Origin: Deltaproteobacteria bacterium
GTDB lineage: Bacteria; Myxococcota_C; UBA6777
Reading direction: 5' to 3'
Length of the DNA: 64,000 nt
NCBI GenBank assembly: GCA_002731275.1
Contig: PCBK01000119.1
Span: 1 to 64,000 of the forward strand
Numbering within the stretch: the first letter of the stretch is position 1; every line of letters begins with the position of its first letter. Below the pieces are notes generated by a model. It did not search any database. It was not told where the DNA came from and was given only the letters and a program-made list of their open reading frames with translations. Positions 50,367 through 60,038 of the stretch are shown piece by piece. The translations under genes and the position numbers were made by a program.

Positions 50367-51757
50367 CGAGACATCTCTGGAGGTGCCCATCGCTTTTGGC
50401 AGTCTCGGTAGCAAGGGCGTCTCATTCGTCTTCTTTTTCTTTTGCAGGTCCGGTAACAACGCTTTCTCTTTTGTGCAAATGAGCGCTTTAGGCTCGCAAA
50501 GGCTCTCAACTGTCCGGCTTTTCCCTCTTGATGTGAAGGGCTTATTCGCAGGATGGTTTGGTAGAGCGTAAGCGCCTGTTTATATTGGGCGGCTTGTTCA
50601 AATTGTGTGGCTTTTTTGAGCGCGCTTTGGATTCGTTTTTTTCTCCAGATGTTGCGTAAGGCTTGTCTCTTTGTCGCAAAGGCAGGGAGCGTCGGGAGGC
50701 GCTCTAGCAGGGCTTTTGCTGCGGAGAGTCGATGTTCCCGGAGCATTCTCTCTACGTTGGCGAGCTGGATGTGAGTGTATTCGCTTTTTTGAAGGGTGCC
50801 AAAGAGTGCCCTGGCCTGTGTTTGGAGCGGCTCGCTTTTCGAATGTGTCAGGATATGTGTGAGCTCTTTTTTCCCTTTATCCCACTGTCTTTGTTTGATC
50901 GCCTGTTTTGCTCTGAGGAGTCGTTTTTGTGCAGACAAAAGGGGTCGAGTCCGCGAAGGACGATGTTGGGAGGGGGTCACGTAGACCCCTGGTTCGAGTA
51001 CCCAAACATACACGATGACACCTATGGAGAAGGAGAGGAGCGCGGTCAAGAGGACCATTGCGTTTGAGCTTGTTTTTGCTGGAGGGGTTTTTTTGCGAGG
51101 GGGTGGTGTTGGGATGGTACGTTTGCGTTTTGGTTTGGGTGGGAGGGAGGGGCGGTGTGTTTCTTTTAGCGCAGGCTTGGGTGGGAACTTCATCCCGTAC
51201 TGTCTTACGACTTCAGGGGTGACATCTTTGGTCTCTTTGAGGATTTGTCGCTTCTCTTTTCGTGGCAAGAGGTCGGTCTCTTGGCCAACATCATGTTTCT
51301 TCTGGAATGGTTGTTGACGTGAGAGCATTTGTTTGAGCTGTTCAGTGCTCTCCTGAGAGTCTATGATTGTCGGTGTGTCGATACTTTTTTGCTCGCTCAC
51401 AAGCGTTTTATCTTGTGCGTCGTCCTCAAAATCTGGAAGTTCTTCGATGGCTTCGAGTGCATCATAGGAGATATTGTGCCTGAGATGATCCGCAGAGAGG
51501 ATCGGAGGGGCCGTCTCTTGAGGGGCGTTTTGATTGTGTGTCTCTGGCGCGGCGTGCATGTCGTATTCTGTCAGCGCCGGGGGGTCATATGGGAGAGCTT
51601 GTTCGCTTCGCACTGGACTGCGTGTATCTGGTCTTGTTTGTTGTTTGTCTTGGGGGAGTGTTGCGTGGCATTGTGGACAAGCCGACAATCCATCTTTGAC
51701 CATGATCCCACATCGATAACAAAGCTTCACAAAACCATCCTTTTTGCTTGTGAGCAT
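50363..51757 (-). CDS. Zinc-ribbon membrane protein with TPR-like tail
   Basis: 464 aa. An N-terminal zinc ribbon (C13-x2-C16 and C27-x2-C30) is followed by a long acidic, disordered cytosolic region (35-245). One transmembrane helix (AMVLLTALLSFSIGVIVYVWV, about 246-268) leads to a C-terminal outer part of helix-turn-helix pairs with TPR spacing (LLRAKQAIKQRQWDKGKKELTHIL, VERMLREHRLSAAKALLERL, ATQFEQAAQYKQALTLYQTIL). The very C-terminus is basic and Cys-containing (KRCYRTCKRKRRR). The layout, ribbon inside and TPR outside, is typical of myxobacterial regulators of surface processes. It forms a two-gene operon with 49737. Confidence 0.75.
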   Translation of the reverse strand: MLTSKKDGFVKLCYRCGIMVKDGLSACPQCHATLPQDKQQTRPDTRSPVRSEQALPYDPPALTEYDMHAAPETHNQNAPQETAPPILSADHLRHNISYDALEAIEELPDFEDDAQDKTLVSEQKSIDTPTIIDSQESTEQLKQMLSRQQPFQKKHDVGQETDLLPRKEKRQILKETKDVTPEVVRQYGMKFPPKPALKETHRPSLPPKPKRKRTIPTPPPRKKTPPAKTSSNAMVLLTALLSFSIGVIVYVWVLEPGVYVTPSQHRPSRTRPLLSAQKRLLRAKQAIKQRQWDKGKKELTHILTHSKSEPLQTQARALFGTLQKSEYTHIQLANVERMLREHRLSAAKALLERLPTLPAFATKRQALRNIWRKKRIQSALKKATQFEQAAQYKQALTLYQTILRISPSHQEGKAGQLRAFASLKRSFAQKRKRCYRTCKRKRRRMRRPCYRDCQKRWAPPEMSR

Positions 51758-52033
51758 GTGCTCATTTGCTGCCTTCGTTGAACATTATGGCGTTCTTTGT
51801 CTGAATGTCAAAATGAGCTACACCAAAAATGCGTGTGGTGGATTGAATAGTGTAAAGCAAACGAAACATGTTGTGAGCCTTGGTTGACACTTCTTTATTC
51901 GTTCATTGGGTTTATCGCGATAGCTTCTGGAGTGTATGTGGTGTGGGTAAGGGCTTCGTGTTCTCAAGTCTTTTGTGTTTTCGGTATGTATATTGCTATC
52001 ACAGCAGTAAACATTTGATGATGGAGAGTCAAT

Positions 52034-53131
52034 ATGAGAGCATTGCAGTCTTGTGACATGGTCGGTCGCTATATGATTGAGGGGGCCCTTGGGAAGGGAG
52101 GTTTTGGTGCGGTGTACAAGGCATTGGACACAAAGCTCCGCAAGACTGTCGCCATCAAGGTTCTTTCAGATTCAGAAGGCGCAGAAGAGTCGTATACTCG
52201 CTTTATTCATGAAATCAAAAGTATTCTCCAACTCCACCATCCAAATATCATCCAGATATTCGATTACGATCTTGGTGGAGACACGCCTTTTTACGCGATG
52301 GAGTATCTCAAGGGGGAAGATCTTGAGAGCCTTCTACATCGAGAAAAGCGTTTGAAGTTGTCCAGTGTCTTCAATCTCTGCCAACAGCTCTGTGGAGCAC
52401 TTCACGCAGTGCATCAAGACGGCATCATCTACCGGGATCTCAAGCCTCAAAATATCTTCTTGGTGAAGACACACACTTACCATTTCGTGAAGCTGCTCGA
52501 TTTTGGTCTCGCGTTGGCACCTGACACAAGCCGCGTGACTGGTTCTGGAAAAGTCGTTGGTACACCTCTGTTTATGTCCCCCGAACAGATCACCAAGCCC
52601 CAACAGTTGACAGCGCGGGCTGATATCTACGCCTTTGGAATGTTGCTCTTTCATATGATCACTGGAGAGTTCCCATACACTGGTGAGGATCGATTTGAGC
52701 TTTTGCGCCAACATATCATGGAAGAACCTCAACTTTCCCATCCACTTATCAGTGATGAGATGAAGTCTTTTTTGGAGCGCTTGCTTCACAAGACCCCAAA
52801 AGAGCGACCTGAGAATATGTTGAGTGTCTGGAAGGAGTTGAGAAGGATTTTGATCCGAGAGATGAGAAGACAAGGGACGACCTCTTGTGATGGGATTGAG
52901 GTGCAAAAGACCTACTCCATCGAAGGTTTACCTGGTGTACCGCTGCTCTCCGAAAGTCATAGTGCGCTTTGGCAGACAAAAGAATTTCATCCAGGAGAAA
53001 ACAGTCAGGTTGCGACGTCTGAGGTCGATGTGATCGTGCCAGCCGAGCGAGGTGTTGAGTGGTTGATACCTTCTGCGAAAGAGACGATCGCCAAGCCCGA
53101 TGTGTCACTGCTCGGCTCGGAGGAAGAGTGA
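52034..53131 (+). CDS. Soluble Ser/Thr protein kinase
   Basis: 365 aa; GGAG lies 7 nt before the ATG. The kinase domain spans about residues 12-275 with GKGGFGAVY, VAIKV, YRDLKPQN (Tyr replaces the usual His of HRD), DFGLA and GTPLFMSPE. Catalytic Asp and Lys are present, so it is probably active. Residues 280-365 are an unstructured tail with Ser/Thr and acidic stretches. No membrane helix. It is convergent with the DUF3592-like gene, 15 bp away, and shares no operon. Confidence 0.9.
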   Translation: MRALQSCDMVGRYMIEGALGKGGFGAVYKALDTKLRKTVAIKVLSDSEGAEESYTRFIHEIKSILQLHHPNIIQIFDYDLGGDTPFYAMEYLKGEDLESLLHREKRLKLSSVFNLCQQLCGALHAVHQDGIIYRDLKPQNIFLVKTHTYHFVKLLDFGLALAPDTSRVTGSGKVVGTPLFMSPEQITKPQQLTARADIYAFGMLLFHMITGEFPYTGEDRFELLRQHIMEEPQLSHPLISDEMKSFLERLLHKTPKERPENMLSVWKELRRILIREMRRQGTTSCDGIEVQKTYSIEGLPGVPLLSESHSALWQTKEFHPGENSQVATSEVDVIVPAERGVEWLIPSAKETIAKPDVSLLGSEEE

Positions 53132-53146
53132 GCGCAGATGTATCGA

Positions 53147-53794
53147 TTACGATGCTTTTCCTTTTCCTAGAATAATCGGTGTTTTTGCACTGAAGGTCAG
53201 AAAGTCTTTCTTGTAGGAGGGGTGGGTTAAAACAGGGAGAGATTCTTGTTTCTCGAAGATGTGGAACATGGACGGCATCTCGATCGTGGAGGTGTATTGT
53301 CCGCCTTGGGGGAGGCGATACGAGATGCTGATGACGTGTTCGATTTGTTGCTCTTTTCGGAGCATTTTGCTGTCTTCTATCCGCGCTTCAGAGAGCGTTC
53401 CTTCTTTGAGGAGAGTGGTGATCTTTTTATGTGATTGACGCCAGATCCAGAAACACACTCCCCATACGACAATTGAGATACCAAGGCACACCAACAGCGG
53501 CTGAAACGCGTACATAAATCCCTTGGAAGTGCTTCCAAAATAGGAGCTGAGCCCTGCGGCGAGACATAGCGCGTCAAGTGCTCCAAACAGCAGGATAAAC
53601 ATCACCAGAATGTTCCTGTACACAAGGACCATATCTTGTATCAGTTGCTGTACGATGGGGTGGTGTACATCTCTCGGAGAGGGGCTGTTGTAGTACGTTT
53701 GAAAAAACGTATCGGTGTGGTTATGTTGGGAGTGTTGTGATTTTTCTTCGATGTGGTCGAAGTAAGTGTTGTTTTGCACGTCTTCTTCCTTCAT
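53147..53794 (-). CDS. DUF3592-like membrane protein
   Basis: 215 aa. The N-terminal 60 residues are hydrophilic. Two transmembrane helices follow (ILVMFILLFGALDALCLAAG at about 61-80 and PLLVCLGISIVVWGVCFWIW at about 97-116), then a small beta domain (ITTLLKEGTLSEARIEDSKML, VISISYRLPQGGQYTSTIEM, SYKKDFLTFSAKT) typical of DUF3592. Function of the family is unknown. Divergent from the GH113-like gene at 53877. Confidence 0.65.
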   Translation of the reverse strand: MKEEDVQNNTYFDHIEEKSQHSQHNHTDTFFQTYYNSPSPRDVHHPIVQQLIQDMVLVYRNILVMFILLFGALDALCLAAGLSSYFGSTSKGFMYAFQPLLVCLGISIVVWGVCFWIWRQSHKKITTLLKEGTLSEARIEDSKMLRKEQQIEHVISISYRLPQGGQYTSTIEMPSMFHIFEKQESLPVLTHPSYKKDFLTFSAKTPIILGKGKAS

Positions 53795-53876
53795 TGTGAA
53801 GTGATTACATGGTTACTGTGGACACAATGCTCATCAGGTCTGTTACGTCAAGCAGAGACAGAAAAAGGGAGCCCGG

Positions 53877-55007
53877 ATGCAAATCAGTCCGACACAAGCA
53901 ACAGGCAGCAATGTGTGGTCTCGTCCTCTCGTCTGGGTCCCATTGATGGGACTCTTTGTTTGGGTCGTTTGTTTGCTGTGTAGTGGACAGGCGCCAGCTC
54001 GCGAGGGGTTGTCTTCGGAGAAAAAGTCCAGGGGACAAACAAGTCGACCAACGCAATCGCCAAAAACGCTATCCAAGGCGACTGGCCAAAAAGTACGTAT
54101 GAAGGGTATGACGATCAGTTGTTTTGGGTGGGGAGCTGCGTGGGCGACACCTTTGATGAGGAAGGCGATGGTCGATGTCAAACGACTTGGGGGGAACTGG
54201 ATCAGTTACCACCCTTATGCTTCGATTCGAGATGATGGTTCCTTATCTTTTTCAACTTCGACGAAGCAACCGACTGTTTTGACACCGATGCGGTACGCAA
54301 AGCAGTTGGGGATGAAGATCTTGCTGAAACCGCACATTGGCTACTGGCGTTCGAATTTTTCATGGCGAGGGAGTATTTCATTCCAAAAAGAGTCGAATTG
54401 GAAGCGTTTTTTTCGCGATTACAAGCAGTGGATCGTCGTACAAGCGAAGATGGCGGCGAAAGGGAAGGCGGATTTGTTTTCCGTTGGGATCGAGTACCAA
54501 AAAACCCTTCACCGTAAGCAAGATTGGCTGGAGATCATTCGGGCTGTGCGCAAAGTCTACTCGGGGAAATTGACGTACTCCGCAAATTGGGACGCCTACC
54601 ACAAGGTGCCCTTTTGGGATAAACTTGACTACATCGGTATCCAGGCGTACTTTCCATTGACCAAAAAGACACCGACAACAAAGCGTCTCCGCAGTGCGTG
54701 GGATGGTATTCTACAAAAGCTTCAACGCTTCTCCAAAAAGCACAAAAAGCCCATCATCTTAACGGAGCTTGGGTACAATCGCGCCGCCCACACTGCTGCA
54801 CGTCCATGGGACCATAAAGAAGGTGGCCAGGGTGCCGACTCCATCAAGCTTCGTTGTGTTGACGTGGCCTTGTCGAAATTGCGTAAAGCGCCATATATCC
54901 ACGGTGTCTTTCTATGGAAGTGGTTTCCAACGCTGTGGGATATCTCTTCCAATTACACCTTGCAGTACCCGGCGATGAAGAAGGTCCTTAAGCGCGCTTG
55001 GAAATAA
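53877..55007 (+). CDS. GH113-like TIM-barrel glycoside hydrolase
   Basis: 376 aa; GGGAG lies about 5 nt before the ATG. An N-terminal hydrophobic segment (PLVWVPLMGLFVWVVCLLCSG, about 17-37) is a signal anchor or signal peptide. The catalytic barrel covers about 75-376: MTISCFGWGAAW, GNWISYHPYAS, LLKPHIGYW, DLFSVGIEYQ with a Glu at the expected acid/base position, YSANWDAY, YIGIQAYFPL and IILTELGY with a Glu in the nucleophile position. The order matches family 113 beta-mannanases. The substrate is therefore a mannan-like polymer by analogy. Confidence 0.8.
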   Translation: MQISPTQATGSNVWSRPLVWVPLMGLFVWVVCLLCSGQAPAREGLSSEKKSRGQTSRPTQSPKTLSKATGQKVRMKGMTISCFGWGAAWATPLMRKAMVDVKRLGGNWISYHPYASIRDDGSLSFSTSTKQPTVLTPMRYAKQLGMKILLKPHIGYWRSNFSWRGSISFQKESNWKRFFRDYKQWIVVQAKMAAKGKADLFSVGIEYQKTLHRKQDWLEIIRAVRKVYSGKLTYSANWDAYHKVPFWDKLDYIGIQAYFPLTKKTPTTKRLRSAWDGILQKLQRFSKKHKKPIILTELGYNRAAHTAARPWDHKEGGQGADSIKLRCVDVALSKLRKAPYIHGVFLWKWFPTLWDISSNYTLQYPAMKKVLKRAWK

Positions 55008-55085
55008 AGCCAAAGAAGACGCCTTGAATGAATGGAGACTTTTTTTCGTCCAAAACATGTCGCCACAACGAAGAAGGACACGTTG

Positions 55086-55427
55086 ATGCTCATTTACGAA
55101 GTGAATTTACAAGTTGAAGCCTCAAGCGCGACTGCATTTGCGCAGTGGCTTTCACCTCATATTCAGGAGATGTTGGCATTTGATGGGTTTCTCAAAGCTC
55201 GATGGTTCCAGCGTGATCCCGCTGATGACTCGACAGTGGAAAATGTTGACACTTCAGAGTTTGTGTTTTGGACCGTTCACTACTTTGTGAAGGATCGCGC
55301 TGCACTGGATGATTATTTTTTGCTTCATGCGGCTCGAATGAGAGAGGATGGTCTACGACTGTTCTCTGGAAAGTTCTCTGCAAGTCGACGGATACTGCAA
55401 TCGTATCGAGATTTCGAAAAATCTTGA
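55086..55427 (+). CDS. DUF4286-like small protein
   Basis: 113 aa from MLIYEVNLQV (55086), supported by AAGGA 8 nt upstream; the frame stays open to 55032. The sequence IYEVNLQVEASSATAFAQWLSPHIQEMLAFDGFLKARWF with DDYFLLHAARMREDGLRLF is the DUF4286 pattern, a ferredoxin-like alpha-beta fold of unknown role. 79 bp after the GH113-like gene. Confidence 0.75.
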   Translation: MLIYEVNLQVEASSATAFAQWLSPHIQEMLAFDGFLKARWFQRDPADDSTVENVDTSEFVFWTVHYFVKDRAALDDYFLLHAARMREDGLRLFSGKFSASRRILQSYRDFEKS

Positions 55428-55628
55428 GGCTTTTCCCTGACGGGAGACGTGTTGACTGTGCACTATGTGCGACATTTTGTATCCTCATTCACACTTGGTT
55501 TCTATGATTTTGATGTGCTATAAGGATAAGGAGAATTTCTTCGGCAATTAAAGTGAGCATTGTTCACAGTCTTGGAGGCTTTGAGTCACTTGAAGGATCC
55601 TACAAACAATAACCACCCCCCTGGAGGG

Positions 55629-56684
55629 ATGAGGCAAGGAGATCATTCTGTACAGCGTACGGATGCTACGCGTCCCTATTTGTCACAGCATACGCCTTTA
55701 GGGCGTCTTGATTTTCAACAACAATCTTCCCCTTTTACCCCAATGAGTACATCACCTCCTGTGCAAAGTCACCCTCCCGAACGTGCACCAGAAGAGGCGA
55801 CGGTCATCACACAAGTCCCCGAAAACCTGATCCGAAAGGAAGTACAAAGAGACCGGATGTATCTTCTGGTGATCGCAGGGGCATTCACAGGACAAATGTT
55901 TCACTTTGACGGGCAACGTGCGAATATTGGACGCAGCTCGAACTGTGATATTGTCCTTCGGGACAATGATATCTCTCGGGTCCATGTCGAGCTGGAAGTG
56001 TTGCCTGACGGTGATGTTTTGATGGTCGACAAAGGCAGCACCAACGGCACCTTTGTCAATGGTCGGAAAGTCTCACAGGCGATCATTGTAGATGGTGATC
56101 GCATCCAGCTTGGACTGAGCACGATCCTCAAATTTTCCCTCCACGATGAGCTCGAAGAACAGCTCCAGAGAAGGCTCTACCAAAACGCTATCCTCGACGG
56201 TTTGACACAACTCCATAACCGAAAGTACTTCGACGAGCAGCTCGCGACTGAGTTCAGTTTTGCCAAACGACATCAGTCTGCGCTCTCCATCTTGTTAATG
56301 GACGTCGATCATTTCAAATCGGTCAACGACACTTATGGACACCCTGTTGGGGATGTCGTCTTGCAACAAGTCGCAATGTCTCTACAAAACGTAATTCGCA
56401 AGGAAGATCTCGTCGCCCGTTACGGCGGGGAGGAGTTTGTGATCCTCACAAGAGGCATCATGCCGACACAGGCAGCCATCCTTGGTGAGCGCATCCGTTC
56501 TAGTATTGAGGCTCTCTCCATCCCTGTCTCAGGGTACCCACCGCTCAAAATCACGATCTCGATCGGTTGTGTCACAATGCACAAGCAGCAATTTGATACA
56601 CCCGAGACATTATTACAAGAATCCGATGATCGCCTCTACATGGCGAAAAGAAACGGTCGAAATCAGGTCGTCGCTGAACGATAG
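55629..56684 (+). CDS. FHA-GGDEF diguanylate cyclase
   Basis: 351 aa from ATG 55629; the frame extends to a TTG at 55560 and the true start is uncertain. After a disordered N-terminus (1-75) comes an FHA domain (about 80-175) with GRSSNCDIVL, SRVH and GSTNGTFVNG, the phospho-Thr binding motifs. The GGDEF domain follows (about 190-351): DGLTQLHNRKYFDEQ, LLMDVDHFKSVNDTYGH and ARYGGEEF. The active site is intact and an RxxD inhibitory site (RKED) lies five residues before it, so c-di-GMP synthesis with product inhibition is expected. FHA binding suggests control by one of the nearby Ser/Thr kinases. Confidence 0.9.
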   Translation: MRQGDHSVQRTDATRPYLSQHTPLGRLDFQQQSSPFTPMSTSPPVQSHPPERAPEEATVITQVPENLIRKEVQRDRMYLLVIAGAFTGQMFHFDGQRANIGRSSNCDIVLRDNDISRVHVELEVLPDGDVLMVDKGSTNGTFVNGRKVSQAIIVDGDRIQLGLSTILKFSLHDELEEQLQRRLYQNAILDGLTQLHNRKYFDEQLATEFSFAKRHQSALSILLMDVDHFKSVNDTYGHPVGDVVLQQVAMSLQNVIRKEDLVARYGGEEFVILTRGIMPTQAAILGERIRSSIEALSIPVSGYPPLKITISIGCVTMHKQQFDTPETLLQESDDRLYMAKRNGRNQVVAER

Positions 56685-56808
56685 CGTGCGTGAACCTGCC
56701 TGCACACCTTCTTCTTGCGCTCTCTTCCTTTAGATCTTTCCCACACAAGCTTCGTTTTGATACAATCAAACCATTGGGATCATTGTACCAGTAGAGGAGA
56801 ACATCGAG

Positions 56809-59800
56809 ATGCGTGTGAGAAAAAGATTCAATATCAGTGGTGTATGGTTATTGCTCGCCGTTTTACTGTTTGCGGGGTGTCCTGCGATGCGCAAAATGGA
56901 GTCGAAGAGGGCATCCGATTCCAACTCCGTTGCGCCGATGTTGGCCAAGGTAAAAGCGGTTAAGAAGTCTCCCATTGGAGGTAAAAAGAAAGTCAGAGCT
57001 TCTCCACAGATGTGGAAGCGGACACCAGAGGGGACCATCTTGTCAAAGGTCTCCGTTGGGGGGAAGAAATATCTCACGCTGAAGAAGCTACGAGTCACAG
57101 TAAAGGTCGATGGGATCCGTGTTCGTACAGTCATGGATCATATCTACCACAATCCGCATAAGAGACAGTTACAAGGGACATTTAAGTACACATTGCCTGC
57201 AGATGCGTCGATCTCATACTACGCGATGTTTGTCGGGCGTCAACAGCGAACACCTCGCTTTTTTGGACCAAAAGGGGCACCTTCTCGTCGCGCATTGACA
57301 CGTATGGCACCTCAAGAGGTGGTACGTCGTCAACCTGCGAAGGGTTGGACAAATCTGCGAGAAGCACGTCTTGTGCCTGCTGAAAAAGGCCGCGAAGTCT
57401 TTGAACACATCACCCGTCAGCGCGTCGATCCCGCGCTCCTCGAACAAGAAGCTCCTAACACATTCTCTGGGCGTGTCTTCCCGATCCCGGCAAATGGATA
57501 CAACAGGATCATTATCGCGTATGAACAAACACTCCCACGTTTTGGTTCATACAGGCCTTACCGTTTCCGTTTTCCACCTGAAGTTGCCGACAACATCGAT
57601 TTTGTCTTGGAGTACAATCCAACACTCTCCTCATTGGCAAAGCACAATCTGCGAAACATTCGGTGTCGCCAAAAGAAGAAGGCCGCTTTTTTTCAATGTA
57701 TGTGGGAGAAGAATATGCCCGATCGCGACGCCATTTTTTACTTCACACCCAAGCAAAAAGTGTCCTATCTCGCGGGGACGGAACCACCGACAACACCAAA
57801 GGGGCAAGCGTCGCGATTTTTGTTCGCGCAGCTTCCAATCAAGCTCCCTACCAACGCTGTCAAAACGTCTGCTCGCGCCATTTTCATGCTCGACACGTCG
57901 ATGTCCAGTGATCCACAGCGTTTCGCTGCGAGTGTGCAGTTGATGAAGGAGATCCTGGAAAAGAACAAGATCTCATCGTTCAACGTGTTACTCTTTGACG
58001 TCGGCGCGAGCTGGATGTCCCCGAAGGGGTGGATGAAAAATACAAAGCAGAGCAGAGCTGCGTGTTTTGCGCGAATTGACAAGATTCTCCTCGAAGGCGC
58101 CACTGATCTTGGAAGGGCTCTTACAATGGTGGCCTCGCCATCATGGTTGAAGGAGAAGTCATTGGGGGCTGTGAATGTGTTCTTTTTGAGTGATGGACAG
58201 CTCAACTGGGGGCAACGTGAACAAGGACGTGCGCTCAGCGCATTTTGGCAACGTCAACGCTGGTCTTCACTTAAGTTTTTTGCCTATCGTTTGGGGCTTG
58301 GCTCGGAAAATGTCGAGCTTTACAACCAGATGGTGCGAAGAGGTGGGGCGACGTTCTCATGTCTTGGTGCTTCTGAGATCAAGCGCTGCGCAACAGCCCA
58401 TACCAAACAGTCGATGACGCTCGATAGTCTGAGGGTTGATGGAATCGATGCGTATGACACATTGATCGCTGGACGCCAGTCCAATCTGTATCCGGGTGGA
58501 TTGCTCACATTTGCCAGTCAATACAAACGCGATGGTATCGCAAAAATCGAATTGAAAGGTCGATATATGGGGAAGGTGATGACCCTCTCCTATTCGATAA
58601 CAGTGAAGGCTCACGGAGATCTTGCACCTCGTGCCTGGGCGGAGCTGGCGGTTCGTCAATTGTTGGAGCTTGAAGATCCTTCATACACCAACTTGATCGT
58701 GGCTTTCTCACAGCGTTATCGCATCGCCAACAAACACTGCTCATTTTTGATCCTTGAGACAGACAGAGAATACAAACAGTACGGACTTGAGCAGGAGACA
58801 AAAAAGTCGGGCCTGTCTTCTGTCTCTGCGTTCTTGCAAAAGGCCTGGAAGCAGATGGGCGCGCCTATCACATCGAGACAACTGTGGATGTCCATGTTGC
58901 AGAAGGTGTTGATGCGTTTCAAGATGACGCAAAAGACCTCTGGAAAAGCGGTTTTGTCCTTGCTTCAAGAGATCCCTGATGCACAACTCGAACTTTCAGG
59001 TCATCGAACACACGGCCTTGTCGAAAAGGAGAATGTGCCGAAAAGCTACCAGAAAGTGTACCAAAAGAGCAGGGATGATTTTTCACCCTTTGTCAAAGAG
59101 TCAAAGCGGCGGCTGAAGCGAGTGAATGTTGCCGCAGCGATGCGTAGCCTCTCGTGTATTGTCGAGCTTCATCCAACCAACCCAAAAGCCTTACGCCTAG
59201 TTGGGTACTATTTGATGGATTGGCAGCGCTTTGAAGAGGCAGCGCAGGTCTTCTTACGTGTCTTGGAGAGGCGTTCATTCGAACCCCATGCATACCGAGA
59301 TCTGGCGCGGGCGTTGATCAAGATGAACCGCTTTGGGCTCGCAGCAGCGCTCTATGAGATCGTCCTCGCTGGAAAGTGGGACCGCCGCTTTCATTCGATT
59401 GGGACGGTTGCTCGTGAAGAATATGCGTTCTTGATGAGAGGCGCGATGAGTGACGGAAAGCTTAAGGCCTCTGTTCGTTCTTTGTTGTCTCAGAGGAAAA
59501 CGCTGCTCGGACTCCATGTGACACGCTCGAAGTTACGTGTGACCCTGACCTGGAATACCGACAACACGGACATTGATCTGTGGGTGGAGGAACCATTTGG
59601 CGAAAAGTGTTGGTATAAAAACAAGAAGACGAGGAACGGTGGTCACCTTCTTCAGGATGTAACGCAGGGCTACGGTCCTGAACGCTACGAGAACAAAGGG
59701 GGACGAGGTGGACAATACACCGTGCGTCTCAAGTTTTATGGTCATCGTTCGACAGTGTTGGGCAATGAGACCCACGCGAATGTCACGATGATTATGAACG

Positions 59801-59889
59801 CAGGCACCAAGGACGAAAAAATCGTCGAGAAGAATCTCGTCTTAAAGAAGAGAAAGGAAGTGGTCAAAGTGATGACACTTTCTCTGTAG
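56809..59889 (+). CDS. VIT/vWA lipoprotein with TPR and DUF2135-like end
   Basis: 1,026-aa lipoprotein (lipobox LLFAGC, Cys about 24; GAGGAG before the ATG). VIT domain at about 75-240 (LRVTVKVDGIRVRTVMDHIYHNPHKRQLQGTFKYTLP). vWA domain at about 345-520 with the MIDAS DTSMS. A TPR-like helical region is at about 755-840 (LSCIVELHPTNPKALRLVGYYLMDWQRFEEAAQ). The C-terminal domain, about 900-1026 (VTLTWNTDNTDIDLWVEEPFGEKCWYKNKKT through GGQYTVRLKFYG), resembles YfaP/DUF2135. The layout matches inter-alpha-trypsin-inhibitor-like bacterial surface proteins that mediate adhesion or protein complexes. No enzymatic motif. Confidence 0.85.
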   Translation: MRVRKRFNISGVWLLLAVLLFAGCPAMRKMESKRASDSNSVAPMLAKVKAVKKSPIGGKKKVRASPQMWKRTPEGTILSKVSVGGKKYLTLKKLRVTVKVDGIRVRTVMDHIYHNPHKRQLQGTFKYTLPADASISYYAMFVGRQQRTPRFFGPKGAPSRRALTRMAPQEVVRRQPAKGWTNLREARLVPAEKGREVFEHITRQRVDPALLEQEAPNTFSGRVFPIPANGYNRIIIAYEQTLPRFGSYRPYRFRFPPEVADNIDFVLEYNPTLSSLAKHNLRNIRCRQKKKAAFFQCMWEKNMPDRDAIFYFTPKQKVSYLAGTEPPTTPKGQASRFLFAQLPIKLPTNAVKTSARAIFMLDTSMSSDPQRFAASVQLMKEILEKNKISSFNVLLFDVGASWMSPKGWMKNTKQSRAACFARIDKILLEGATDLGRALTMVASPSWLKEKSLGAVNVFFLSDGQLNWGQREQGRALSAFWQRQRWSSLKFFAYRLGLGSENVELYNQMVRRGGATFSCLGASEIKRCATAHTKQSMTLDSLRVDGIDAYDTLIAGRQSNLYPGGLLTFASQYKRDGIAKIELKGRYMGKVMTLSYSITVKAHGDLAPRAWAELAVRQLLELEDPSYTNLIVAFSQRYRIANKHCSFLILETDREYKQYGLEQETKKSGLSSVSAFLQKAWKQMGAPITSRQLWMSMLQKVLMRFKMTQKTSGKAVLSLLQEIPDAQLELSGHRTHGLVEKENVPKSYQKVYQKSRDDFSPFVKESKRRLKRVNVAAAMRSLSCIVELHPTNPKALRLVGYYLMDWQRFEEAAQVFLRVLERRSFEPHAYRDLARALIKMNRFGLAAALYEIVLAGKWDRRFHSIGTVAREEYAFLMRGAMSDGKLKASVRSLLSQRKTLLGLHVTRSKLRVTLTWNTDNTDIDLWVEEPFGEKCWYKNKKTRNGGHLLQDVTQGYGPERYENKGGRGGQYTVRLKFYGHRSTVLGNETHANVTMIMNAGTKDEKIVEKNLVLKKRKEVVKVMTLSL

Positions 59890-60038
59890 ACGTCCTATCG
59901 CACAAACTCTCGACACACCTTCTTAGCGGTCGTAGTGTTGGTGTGTGATTTGGGGTATCATCTACACCGTCCACCTGTTGTTGGGTATTCTTTGTTTGTT
60001 GGCCAACTTTTTTAGCGAGCGATTGAGGTGAAAAGGCG

